Below are positions 45,565 to 53,433 of a stretch of 64,000 nt of DNA, one piece after another. The notes under the pieces are model-generated. The model searched no databases and had not been told where the DNA came from. It worked only from the letters and a program-made list of their open reading frames with translations. Numbering within the stretch: position 1 is the first letter of the stretch; the number at the start of each line of letters is the position of its first letter. Made by a program: the position numbers and the translations under genes. This stretch comes from Bacteroidales bacterium UBA5382 (GTDB lineage: Bacteria; Bacteroidota; Bacteroidia; Bacteroidales; Dysgonomonadaceae): positions 1-64,000 of the forward strand of contig DHOU01000020.1 of NCBI GenBank assembly GCA_002409745.1, in the 5' to 3' direction.

Positions 45565-45860
45565 ATGTGGAGAAACGATATCATCAAAAAGTTGTTTCTG
45601 TGGCTTTTCCTTTTTTCGGTAGGATTCTCTGCGCATGCATAGAAGTTGAATTTCAAGGCGGACGGGACTTTTAAAATTGTTCAGTTTGCCGGCGATGTGG
45701 TTACGGGTGAGCCGGTAATGCCCGGATTGTCGAGCTGAAAGAAGGTCCGCGGGAGTTTGTTACTTGGATCCGCTTATTGGACGGAAGGGTAAAAACCGGG
45801 CTGTGTTTCCCAAGGATTTTGAATAAAATAGAAGATACGAAATTTGAGACAGCTTCTTAA
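45565..45860 (+). pseudogene. Internally deleted metallophosphoesterase gene
   Basis: The start encodes a signal peptide (about MWRNDIIKKLFLWLFLF to FSAHA), an in-frame TAG, then LNFKADGTFKIVQF, the opening strand of secreted calcineurin-like phosphoesterases. After about ten more codons the frame shifts. From 45720 another frame reads ARIVELKEGPREFVTWIRLL and DGRVK, the usual C-terminal end of the same family. The whole metal-binding catalytic core is missing. So both ends survive with the middle deleted, plus a nonsense codon and a frameshift. Confidence 0.75.
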
Positions 45861-45866
45861 ATTCTA

Positions 45867-46271
45867 TTATTCTTCCGTGAGGACTTTCACAAATCCTGCC
45901 GGAAGCCATATATTCTTGATGGAAAGCGCGCGTTTAAACAACGGGGCGATTTCCGATTCGTGAAAACCGGCTATCCCGCATCCGACACGCGTTACTAAGA
46001 ACGTGAGGTCGGAATGTTCGGCGGCAAAATCGATAAACTCTTCTACATACGGTTGAATGACCTCTACGCCTCCATGCATCGTGGGGATGCCGTAGGATTG
46101 GCCCTGCAAACCGCAACCTTGCCCCCATATTGCTCCGAATCTCTCATAGGCCATTTTAGCTGCCCCGCCGCCATGATAGCCTTCGAGGTTGCTTCCAAAA
46201 ACAAATATTTCGTTATCGTTCAAATCCGAAATATAGTCGGGCGTAATTCTGTTATTATCTGATATATTCAT
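45867..46271 (-). CDS. Macro-domain-like A1S_2505-type protein
   Basis: Small protein of 134 residues without signal peptide. It shows IFVFGSNLEGYHGGGAAKMA (about 27-46) and FLVTRVGCGIAGFHESEIAPLF (about 91-112), the pattern of proteins annotated as A1S_2505-family phage-related proteins, which look like compact macro/ADP-ribose-binding relatives. A nucleotide or ADP-ribose ligand is likely; the biological role is unknown. It runs against the dead phosphoesterase gene and is preceded by a heptamer tract. No other phage genes are near. Confidence 0.75.
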   Translation of the reverse strand: MNISDNNRITPDYISDLNDNEIFVFGSNLEGYHGGGAAKMAYERFGAIWGQGCGLQGQSYGIPTMHGGVEVIQPYVEEFIDFAAEHSDLTFLVTRVGCGIAGFHESEIAPLFKRALSIKNIWLPAGFVKVLTEE

Positions 46272-46274
46272 GTC

Positions 46275-46382
46275 TAATGTCTAATGTCTTCAGTCTCCGG
46301 TCTTCAGTCTTCGGTCTTCGGTCTACAGTCTTCGGTCTCCAGTCTCTAACCTCCAACGTCCAACGTCCAACCTCCCGTCCCT
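46275..46382. repeat. Long period-7 simple repeat tract
   Basis: About fifteen degenerate heptamers in one register (GTCTAAT, GTCTTCA, GTCTCCG, GTCTTCG, then ACCTCCA, ACGTCCA), filling the gap between two minus-strand genes. It is the longest period-7 tract in the window. Confidence 0.75.
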
Positions 46383-46390
46383 GCATTCTC

Positions 46391-47407
46391 TTAGAACGTA
46401 AAAACCAGTTCGACGGTAAATTTATCGGAATCCATTTCGGGATATTTATTGAGTATATCGAGTTCATTTTCGATGAAGTACCATTCATAGTCGAGACGAA
46501 GGATCGAGGAAATGTTTTTTTGTTCAAAGGCGAAGCCCAAGCCCACGGTCAGGCGATTGACATCGAATCCTTTATTGTCCGGATTCTTGTCAATGGCATC
46601 CCATCGGGCAGCCGGAACCAGCCGGTCGAAAAAGCGGCTTTTCGTTAAAGGAATAAAATAGGCCCCTTGAAAATAATAAGAAAGCATATCGCTTTCAGCT
46701 TCTACGCGACTGTCTCTTTTCATGATCTCGGTTTCCAATTTCCAATTACGCGCCTCATAGCGAAGATCGGCGCCATAAAAAAGATAGTGAATATCTTCAT
46801 TTTGATAATCGTAATATTTTATCGTGCTGCGAAATCCCTTCATGCTGCCTACGGCCAGCCGGGCGCCATACGATAAGCGATCGCGCCATACCGGATCATT
46901 AATGGTGTTGCCGTTATAGATTCCCAATTCAAATGAAGAGGGGACCGAACCGATTTTAAATTCATAATCCGCTCTAAAACCTAAATCGCGTGTACTTAAA
47001 AAATATTTTCCAATGAATGCTCTGTTCGCAAACATCATTTCGGAAGGGCTGACGATGTATTGGTTGAAAATGGGCACGCTGGTTTGGCCGAGCGTTAAGG
47101 AAAGCCCGTCGACCGGCTTTAAGGATCCGCTCAAATCCAATACTTCGAAGCGGCCTTCATTGCTTAATTCGACTTGCGCTTTGTAGCCCGAAAACGAGTT
47201 GATGTTTCCTGAAGCCCCTATACGTGAATTACGCACGGAAAAGCGCGACATGCCTGTTTCGCTGGCATATTCGAACTTATTTTTCAGTGTTCCGGAGATC
47301 TTCATGCTCGGATAAGAAACCGAATCTGCCTCCTGTGCGCAAATAGAAGGAATAAAAAAACTGACAAAAAATAAAACAAACAGAGAACGGTCATGCATTA
47401 ATTTCAT
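46391..47407 (-). CDS. OprO/OprP-type porin
   Basis: Outer-membrane barrel of 338 residues. The signal peptide ends near CAQEA. The strands MKISGTLKNKFEYAS, FSVRNSRIGASGNINSFSGY and LTLGQTSVPIFNQYIVSPS match phosphate-selective porin O/P (Porin_O_P) proteins, and the chain ends DKFTVELVFTF with a terminal Phe for BAM recognition. Ion or phosphate uptake is a family expectation; in Bacteroidota the substrate is usually unknown. It lies 12 bp downstream of ogt on the same strand, so ogt, apbE and this gene may form one transcript. Confidence 0.85.
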   Translation of the reverse strand: MKLMHDRSLFVLFFVSFFIPSICAQEADSVSYPSMKISGTLKNKFEYASETGMSRFSVRNSRIGASGNINSFSGYKAQVELSNEGRFEVLDLSGSLKPVDGLSLTLGQTSVPIFNQYIVSPSEMMFANRAFIGKYFLSTRDLGFRADYEFKIGSVPSSFELGIYNGNTINDPVWRDRLSYGARLAVGSMKGFRSTIKYYDYQNEDIHYLFYGADLRYEARNWKLETEIMKRDSRVEAESDMLSYYFQGAYFIPLTKSRFFDRLVPAARWDAIDKNPDNKGFDVNRLTVGLGFAFEQKNISSILRLDYEWYFIENELDILNKYPEMDSDKFTVELVFTF

Positions 47408-47419
47408 ATTCTTTATGAG

Positions 47420-48007
47420 TTAGTGGTGATCGGTTTTTTGCTCGAGATCGAGAAAAGCTCGTTTTCGTTCTATGCCCCAATGGTAACCTCCCAACTTGCC
47501 GTCGCTGCGGATAACCCGGTGGCACGGGATGAGGTACGATACCGGATTCATTCCTATGGCCGTGCCTACCGCACGAATGGCTCCCGGATGACCTGCCGAT
47601 TGCGCGAGAGAACGATAGGTGGTTGTTTTGCCTTTAGGAACGGATAACAAGGCTTTCCACACGTCTGTTTGGAACTCGGTACCCCGGATGTGTAAAGGAA
47701 GCGACGTGTCCGACGGCTTTCCTTCGAGGAGCGTCAATGCCCGTCGGTGCAATGTGTTCGATCGTTTGTCGAACAAAGCTCCCGGATACCTCCGGTGTAA
47801 TTCTTCGATGATTTTTTCGCTGGAACCGAAAGCCAGGAAGCAGATACCTTTGGGGGTCGAAGCGATAAGGGTTTCTCCGCCAATGGTCTCGTAAAGTTCA
47901 TACTCTATACGCAATCCCCGTATTTCGTCAGCCTGCAAAGGTTCAATAGATACGTTGCTTGCAACGCGTTTGGACTCAGTAGTTGTTTTTTTATTGTTTC
48001 GGTTCAT
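47420..48007 (-). CDS. ogt: Methylated-DNA-protein-cysteine S-methyltransferase
   Basis: Suicide DNA-repair protein of 195 residues that removes alkyl groups from O6-alkylguanine. The acceptor-cysteine motif IPCHRVI is present (about 156-162), with the Arg finger region TYRSLAQSAGHPGAIRAVG just before it. An N-terminal ribonuclease-like domain of about 85 residues precedes. It starts three bases after the stop of apbE and is probably co-transcribed with it. The N-terminus is Lys/Thr rich and could begin slightly later. Confidence 0.92.
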   Translation of the reverse strand: MNRNNKKTTTESKRVASNVSIEPLQADEIRGLRIEYELYETIGGETLIASTPKGICFLAFGSSEKIIEELHRRYPGALFDKRSNTLHRRALTLLEGKPSDTSLPLHIRGTEFQTDVWKALLSVPKGKTTTYRSLAQSAGHPGAIRAVGTAIGMNPVSYLIPCHRVIRSDGKLGGYHWGIERKRAFLDLEQKTDHH

Positions 48008-48010
48008 AAC

Positions 48011-49057
48011 TTATTGTATTAAAATATCCAGTTTATCGGCGAAAAACTCTTCAAAACCATCCGAGTAAGCCACGCCTGTAGTACCATCGGCCTTTGCATA
48101 AATAAAAAAGTAATGCAAGCCCGGTAACGTTCTGGCCAGTTTCACCGATTCGTTCAGTCCGGCCACCATAAATACCGTAGCATAGGCATCGGCCGTCATG
48201 CAGTCGTCGGCCAGTACCGTAGCGCTGAGCATTTCGTTTTCGGAAGGGTATCCGGTGTACGGGTCGATGGTATGGGCATATTTTTTGCCGTCTTTGATGT
48301 AATAATTGCGATAGTTTCCGGAGGTAGCCATCGATTTGTCACATAACAAAAGCACGGTTTGTAATTCCTGGGAAGCGGGCGTTTGATCGTCGGTCGGTTT
48401 ATCAATTCCGATGCGCCAGCATTCGCCTTTTTCATTGATACCTTTGGCTACGATTTCTCCGCCGATTTCTACCAAATAGTTCTCGATGCCATGACGTTGA
48501 AGCAGACGGGCAATCACATCGCATGAATAGCCTTTGGCAATCGCCGACATATTGAGTTGGACCCTCGGATCGGTTTTTACGATGTTGCCCTTTGCATCGA
48601 TGGATATTTTGCGGTATCCGACAAACTCTTTTAAGCTGTCGATCGTTTCCGGAGTGACGTTGTCCGGATTGTCGAATCCGAAACCCCAAGCATTGATCAG
48701 CGGAGAGACGGTGATATCGAATTTGCCGTCGCTTACGCCGGAAACTTCCTCGGCCTTATTAAATACCGTAATGAAAAAGGAATCCAACTGTACGGGTTCG
48801 TTGCGGTTCACTTTCGAAATGATGGAGTTTTCCATAAACGGATTCAACGAAACCTCAAACCGATGCAGCTCATCCACAATCTCTTCTCCTAACGACCGGT
48901 CGTAAGTATATTTTATATGATATGCCGTATGAAATATTTCCCCTTGTTCGTGAAAATAACGGTAATCTTTTTTATTCTCTCCCTTTTGTTTGCAAGAAGT
49001 TAGCCCGGGTAACAGGAAGAGTAGAAAAAAAATAAAAAGAACGGATTGTCTTTGCAT
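48011..49057 (-). CDS. apbE: FAD:protein FMN transferase (ApbE), lipoprotein
   Basis: Periplasmic flavinyltransferase of 348 residues that attaches FMN to threonine in Nqr/Rnf and related proteins. Lipoprotein signal with lipobox LTSC (Cys22). Conserved parts are QLNMSAIAKGYSCD near residue 170, DKSMATSGNYRNYY near 238, HTIDPYTGYP near 262, and the Mg-binding TVLADDCMTADAYATVFMV near 281. It is the first gene of the apbE-ogt-porin group. Confidence 0.94.
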   Translation of the reverse strand: MQRQSVLFIFFLLFLLPGLTSCKQKGENKKDYRYFHEQGEIFHTAYHIKYTYDRSLGEEIVDELHRFEVSLNPFMENSIISKVNRNEPVQLDSFFITVFNKAEEVSGVSDGKFDITVSPLINAWGFGFDNPDNVTPETIDSLKEFVGYRKISIDAKGNIVKTDPRVQLNMSAIAKGYSCDVIARLLQRHGIENYLVEIGGEIVAKGINEKGECWRIGIDKPTDDQTPASQELQTVLLLCDKSMATSGNYRNYYIKDGKKYAHTIDPYTGYPSENEMLSATVLADDCMTADAYATVFMVAGLNESVKLARTLPGLHYFFIYAKADGTTGVAYSDGFEEFFADKLDILIQ

Positions 49058-49245
49058 TGCTGTTTCTTATTAAATTTCTTTTTTTGATTCATTTTGATAT
49101 CGATGCGTATAACGGAACATATAATCGAAATTAGCGATTTCAACCGCTTTTAATTTACGCAGATTTTTTATGCCGGATATCGCGGTAAACTCTTTCTCTT
49201 TGTCCCTCTGTGCTACTTCCGTATTCCTCTCTGTGCAACTTTCAA

Positions 49246-50196
49246 TTAAAACTCGTCTTCTATTTTATAATGATTTCTCTCGGGGGCGTTGCGCGAAATA
49301 AGTTCACCCAAAAACCCCGCGAGAAATAATAACGTACCGAGAATCATCATCGTCAGCGAAATATAAAAATAGGGCGATTCGGTGACTAAGCGGTAAGGAT
49401 TGCCCTGCTGCATGTCGTAGAGCTTCATGGCGCCTACCGCCACAATGGCGAAGAACCCCAGTATAAACATGACGCTTCCCCACAAACCGAAAAAGTGCAT
49501 CGGCTTTTTCCCGAATTTATTCAGGAACCAAAGGGTCATGAGGTCGAGATAACCGTTTACAAAGCGGCTTGCCCCGAATTTGCTCTTCCCGTATTTGCGT
49601 GCCTGATGATGTACTTCCTTTTCGCCGATTTTTGTATAGCCCGCTTCCTTGGCGATAATGGGGATGTAGCGGTGCATGTCGTTATAGACTTCTATATCTT
49701 TCACCAGCGCCCGGCGATAGGCTTTGAGGCCACAGTTGAAGTCGTGCAGCCGGATGCCGGAGACTTTACGCGCCGTAGCGTTGAAGAGTTTCGAGGGGAT
49801 GTTTTTTGTCAATATCGAATCATAGCGTTTCTTTTTCCATCCCGATACCAAGTCGTAATCTTCGTCGGTTATCATGCGATACAGTGCGGGGATTTCGTCG
49901 GGACTATCCTGCAAATCGGCATCCATGGTGATGATCACATCGCCCTGCGCCTTTTGGAATGCGCAATACAACGCCGGCGATTTGCCGTAATTGCGTCGAA
50001 ACTTTATCGCTTTTACCTCCGGAGATGATTTCCTTATTGTGGTGATGATCGGCCACGAACGGTCGGTACTGCCGTCATCTACAAAAATGATTTCATACGA
50101 GAAGGCATTTTCATCCATTACCCGTTTGATCCAGGCATGTAGTTCGGGCAGCGATTCTTCTTCGTTATAAAGTGGTATGACTACTGATATATCCAT
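49246..50196 (-). CDS. Family 2 glycosyltransferase, DPM1/GtrB-like
   Basis: Polyprenyl-phosphate sugar transferase of 316 residues. The GT-A domain begins VVIPLYNEEESLPELHAW; the nucleotide/metal DXD motif sits in ITMDADLQDSP (near residue 95). Two C-terminal membrane helices (about 235-260 and 268-295) anchor it, as in GtrB/ArnC relatives. These enzymes load a sugar on undecaprenyl phosphate for envelope glycans. It follows the DUF4199 gene by 24 bp on the same strand, so they are co-transcribed. The donor sugar is not predictable. Confidence 0.92.
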   Translation of the reverse strand: MDISVVIPLYNEEESLPELHAWIKRVMDENAFSYEIIFVDDGSTDRSWPIITTIRKSSPEVKAIKFRRNYGKSPALYCAFQKAQGDVIITMDADLQDSPDEIPALYRMITDEDYDLVSGWKKKRYDSILTKNIPSKLFNATARKVSGIRLHDFNCGLKAYRRALVKDIEVYNDMHRYIPIIAKEAGYTKIGEKEVHHQARKYGKSKFGASRFVNGYLDLMTLWFLNKFGKKPMHFFGLWGSVMFILGFFAIVAVGAMKLYDMQQGNPYRLVTESPYFYISLTMMILGTLLFLAGFLGELISRNAPERNHYKIEDEF

Positions 50197-50220
50197 TTCT
50201 GTCGATAAAAAAGATTTGTT

Positions 50221-50739
50221 CTATTTCGATTTATAGTTCATGGCCAACGGGACAATAATCACCGAGAGCAACATCCCCATGAAAACGTTTCCCAAAATGA
50301 CCGTATTGATAATATAACTGGAGGGCGTAGGGTAGGGCTGTTCGGAGATGTTCGCGATCAACGCTTCGTCTATCTTCATCGACTGCGCCATCTGTACCAT
50401 GTTGTCATATAACGTTGTAATAAACATCGGGTCGATCCAGTTGACGTGTATGAATACGATGACCGATTTGAGGAGGGAGGCAAAAAAGAAGAGCAAGATG
50501 GAAAACTGCATGCCGTGCCAATAATTCATCCGGCTGTCGGGAATGATGAGTCTTTTATACCTCACTAAATAATAAAAAAGAAGAATGGGCGTTCCGATGC
50601 TTAAAATCGAATCGATAACGGCTAATATCGCATGATTCGTTCCGGCCATGGTGAAAAAGTACTGTACGACCCAGAACAGGCCTAAGTAAAGACCTGCGTA
50701 CATTGCGTAACTCAATAATCGACTTTTATCCTCTTGCAT
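50221..50739 (-). CDS. DUF4199 membrane protein
   Basis: Membrane protein of 172 residues with four hydrophobic segments. The frame stays open upstream, but the ATG at 50739 gives the conserved start (LLSYAMYAGLYLGLFWVVQY), while the extra residues are translated heptamer-tract sequence. It matches the DUF4199 family, found in Bacteroidota next to this type of glycosyltransferase. Function unknown; perhaps a partner in lipid-linked sugar handling. Confidence 0.85.
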   Translation of the reverse strand: MQEDKSRLLSYAMYAGLYLGLFWVVQYFFTMAGTNHAILAVIDSILSIGTPILLFYYLVRYKRLIIPDSRMNYWHGMQFSILLFFFASLLKSVIVFIHVNWIDPMFITTLYDNMVQMAQSMKIDEALIANISEQPYPTPSSYIINTVILGNVFMGMLLSVIIVPLAMNYKSK

Positions 50740-50791
50740 GAAACTGTTTTTTCTTCTGCAAAAGTAATGAATTTTACCGAATGTCCGAAGA

Positions 50792-50841
50792 GAATTGACA
50801 ATTGACGATGGATAATGGAGAATGGACAATTCATAATTCTG
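50792..50841. repeat. Period-7 simple repeat tract
   Basis: GAATTGA, CAATTGA, CGATGGA, TAATGGA, GAATGGA, CAATTCA in a constant 7-bp register, in the divergent gap between the DUF4199 gene and uraA. Confidence 0.7.
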
Positions 50842-50877
50842 CATTTTGTATTGTTCATCCGGTTCGAAATATTTTTT

Positions 50878-50885
50878 TATCTTTG
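50878..50885 (+). promoter_or_regulatory. Candidate uraA promoter
   Basis: TATCTTTG, a perfect TAnnTTTG match, only 17 bp before the uraA ATG, which implies a very short leader. Confidence 0.45.
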
Positions 50886-50902
50886 TGCCCATATTTTAGA
50901 AT

Positions 50903-52105
50903 ATGGAAAACGAAAAACAGTTAAGCGCGGCATCGAAAACAATTATCGGCGTGCAGTTTCTTTTTGTGGCTTTCGGTGCCACGGTGTTAGTACCCTTGTT
51001 GGTAGGGTTGGATCCATCGACGGCGCTTTTCGCCGCGGGAGTCGGGACATTGGTCTTTCATTTGGTAACGAAAGGCATTGTCCCGATTTTTTTGGGCAGT
51101 AGTTTCGCTTTTATCGCCCCGATCATCAAAGCTACGGAACTATATGGATTGGCCGGTACGCTATCGGGACTGGTAGCGGTGGGATTTGTATATTTCCTGA
51201 TGAGTGCGCTGGTCAAATGGCAAGGCTTGCGGCTCATCGAACGCTTGTTTCCTCCGGTGGTCATCGGGCCGGTAATCATCCTTATCGGTTTGTCGCTGGC
51301 GGGAACCGGGGTGAGTATGGCGCAGGAAAACTGGATGTTGGCCCTCATCTCGTTAATCACGGCGGTGGTGATCAGTATGTTTGCAAAAGGGTTCTTTAAA
51401 CTCATTCCGATTATTTCGGCGATCATTGCAGGATATATTGCGGCGGTATGCATGGGGCAAGTCGATTTTTCGGGAGTCGCGGCTGCGCCCTGGATCGGAT
51501 TGCCCCAGTTTGTAAAACCGGCCTTTTCGTGGGAAGCCGTGCTGTTTATGATACCGGTTGCCATTGCGCCGGTCATCGAGCATATCGGGAATGTGTATGC
51601 GGTGAACGAAGTAACCAAAAAGGATTTTATGAAAGATCCCGGATTGCACCGCACGTTGCTTGGCGACGGCATTGCCTGCTGTATCTCCGGCTTTATAGGC
51701 GGCCCTCCCGTTACGACGTACTCCGAGGTTACGGGCGCCATGGTGTTGACGAAGGTCACCGATCCGGCGGTCATACGGGTGGCGGCTGTTGCGGGTATTG
51801 TCTTTTCGTTGATCGGGAAGGTGAGCGCCGTGTTGAAATCCATTCCCGGAGCCGTATTGGGAGGAATCATGCTCTTGCTCTTCGGCATGATTGCCGCCGT
51901 GGGCATCAATAATATGATTCAGAATAAAACCGATATGAACAATACTCGTAATTTGGTTATCGTTTCGCTCATTCTTACCACCGGCATCGGAGGAGCGGTC
52001 TTGCAAGCCGGAAGCTTTACGTTTTCGGGTATCGGTCTTTCCGCGGTCATTGGTTTGGTGCTTAATTTGATATTACCGAAGTCACAAGCGAACGAATCGG
52101 AATAG
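50903..52105 (+). CDS. uraA: Uracil permease, NCS2 family
   Basis: Inner-membrane proton-coupled uracil importer of 400 residues with twelve or more membrane segments. NCS2 signatures include GVQFLFVAFGATVLVPLLVG at the start, IVPIFLGSSFAFIAPI near residue 60, and the substrate-site helices containing VIEHIGN (near 228) and FIGGPPVTTYSE (near 265-276). It resembles UraA more than xanthine permeases. It ends 160 bp before the helical protein gene at 52269. Confidence 0.93.
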   Translation: MENEKQLSAASKTIIGVQFLFVAFGATVLVPLLVGLDPSTALFAAGVGTLVFHLVTKGIVPIFLGSSFAFIAPIIKATELYGLAGTLSGLVAVGFVYFLMSALVKWQGLRLIERLFPPVVIGPVIILIGLSLAGTGVSMAQENWMLALISLITAVVISMFAKGFFKLIPIISAIIAGYIAAVCMGQVDFSGVAAAPWIGLPQFVKPAFSWEAVLFMIPVAIAPVIEHIGNVYAVNEVTKKDFMKDPGLHRTLLGDGIACCISGFIGGPPVTTYSEVTGAMVLTKVTDPAVIRVAAVAGIVFSLIGKVSAVLKSIPGAVLGGIMLLLFGMIAAVGINNMIQNKTDMNNTRNLVIVSLILTTGIGGAVLQAGSFTFSGIGLSAVIGLVLNLILPKSQANESE

Positions 52106-52228
52106 ATTTTCCCGCTCGAAATGTGAAGCAATGCAAACCACTATAGTTGCATGTGTAATAAAGTTTAAATTGTCGGCTTTTTCCTTCAAAAAGTTTGCTT
52201 GTCGAGAATAACGTATCGACTGTTTTTG

Positions 52229-52236
52229 TAAGTTTG
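52229..52236 (+). promoter_or_regulatory. Candidate promoter of the third helical protein gene
   Basis: TAAGTTTG, a perfect TAnnTTTG match, 32 bp before the ATG at 52269, with TTTG/TTG words further upstream. Confidence 0.45.
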
Positions 52237-52268
52237 CATCGTTAACGACCTTTATAAAAAGAATCATT

Positions 52269-53006
52269 ATGAGTATAACAAGAATTTATCAAGGTAAAGA
52301 TGTTGAAATGCTCACTACATGCAATATCATGATCGACAATGCCATTGCCGACCTACCTTTCCTTTCATCCAAGCGCAGTACTTGGACGATAGAGTTTTTT
52401 ACGGGTATTAAGACACGCATTTCCAACGCATTTCAGAACTATCTGGGTATCGACCCCAAAGCCGAAGTGCATGCCGCTACCGAGGTTGTGGAGAAATTAT
52501 GCAACGATGCGCTTATCGACCTTTCAGAGGTAAAAACGCAAATCGGCGAGGATTATAAATCGAATAGGCTCCGCCGCGACGAGATTTTAAAAGCATTGGG
52601 TTACGCTACTTTCTGGAAACGGGCGTCCAAGAAAGATCAGGAGGCTATCGCCGAGTTATTGTCGCATTTCGCCACTGGTTTAACGGAAGAGTTGAAAACG
52701 GAATTTACTGCCACCGGGATTGCTACCGAAACATTGGATCGCATCGTTGCCGCCGCTAAAGACGAAACGGTACAACAAGCGAATGTGAAGCAAGAAACCC
52801 TTAAAGGCGACAGCAAGGATATCTCGGCGGAAGTCGTCACCGAGTTCAATGGAATTTACAGCCAAACAATTTCTATAGGAAAGATTGCGACTTCTTTCCA
52901 TCGGGGCGATCCATTGATGCGTGAAAAATTTTCCTATTCCAAGATCCTTAAAAATTTGAACGCCGCTCCCCGTAAGGATGAAAAAGAGGGCGAAAATAAG
53001 AAATAA
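52269..53006 (+). CDS. Helical protein of unknown family next to array 3
   Basis: Hypothetical cytoplasmic protein of 245 residues, almost all helix by composition, no signal peptide, with a charged tail (RKDEKEGENKK). Seen: YQGKDVEMLTTCNIMIDNAI near the start, FLSSKRSTWTIEFFTGIKTRI around residue 31, a LRRDEILKALGYATFW segment around 101, and SKILKNLNAAPRKDEKEG at the end. By eye it is not a homologue of the proteins at 19075 or 40584, but it shares their size, helicity, charged tail and stand-alone organisation. It has its own promoter and terminator, and array 3 begins just after the terminator. Function unknown. Confidence 0.75.
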   Translation: MSITRIYQGKDVEMLTTCNIMIDNAIADLPFLSSKRSTWTIEFFTGIKTRISNAFQNYLGIDPKAEVHAATEVVEKLCNDALIDLSEVKTQIGEDYKSNRLRRDEILKALGYATFWKRASKKDQEAIAELLSHFATGLTEELKTEFTATGIATETLDRIVAAAKDETVQQANVKQETLKGDSKDISAEVVTEFNGIYSQTISIGKIATSFHRGDPLMREKFSYSKILKNLNAAPRKDEKEGENKK

Positions 53007-53047
53007 AAGATAAAGCCTTTCCTTGTCCGTGTCTTTCTGTCTTTTTC

Positions 53048-53087
53048 AAAGAGGAGGCTATATTTATATTGTAGGCTTCTCTTTTTT
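53048..53087 (+). terminator. Terminator of the third helical protein gene
   Basis: AAAGAGGAGGCTA and TAGGCTTCTCTTT form a stem with wobble pairs and an 11-nt loop, followed by a T-run. Confidence 0.75.
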
Positions 53088-53089
53088 GG

Positions 53090-53320
53090 GGGGGTCCCAT
53101 TCTCTTTGCCCGGCATCCTGTTCTCTTTAATCGATTTCATCTTCTCGAAAGCCGTTTTGTCGTTCTCTTTAGCCATTTTGATGTTTTATAAAGTTATTTT
53201 CCCCTTCTCGATACTGATTTTCTAATTCTCTTTAGTCATTTTCATCTTTTCGAAAGCCATTTTCCTGTTTTCGAAGGATATTTTCCTTTTCTCTAAGGTC
53301 GTTTTGTGGCGCCCTTTGGC
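53090..53320 (+). repeat. Array 3: phase-locked 21-bp tandem repeat
   Basis: Eleven contiguous 21-bp units from 53090, with no indel (for example 53153, 53174, 53195, 53216, 53237, 53258, 53279, 53300). The shared pattern is CATTTTC, two or three variable bases, TTCTC, then GAAAGC or TTTAGC. It starts three bases after the terminator of the helical protein gene. On the minus strand the units read as heptapeptides of the KMAFEKM / KISFENR type, but two in-frame stops and no gene signals argue against coding. The remaining 110 bp before SusC is likely that gene's promoter region. Confidence 0.88.
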
Positions 53321-53433
53321 AAAATGTTTGTCGCTACTATTTGTTACAAACACTTCATAAAATTTTAACCGTTTTGTAACATCTATTTCATTCCTTTGCG
53401 CTCGAAAAAAATTAGGTAATATCATCATTTTTT

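Noticed and set aside
50740..50892. Upstream extension of the DUF4199 gene
   Set aside because: It translates the period-7 tract; the family start is at 50739.
53090..53428. Minus-strand heptad ORFs over array 3 as a coiled-coil gene
   Set aside because: Two in-frame stops split it, and no start or promoter is present.
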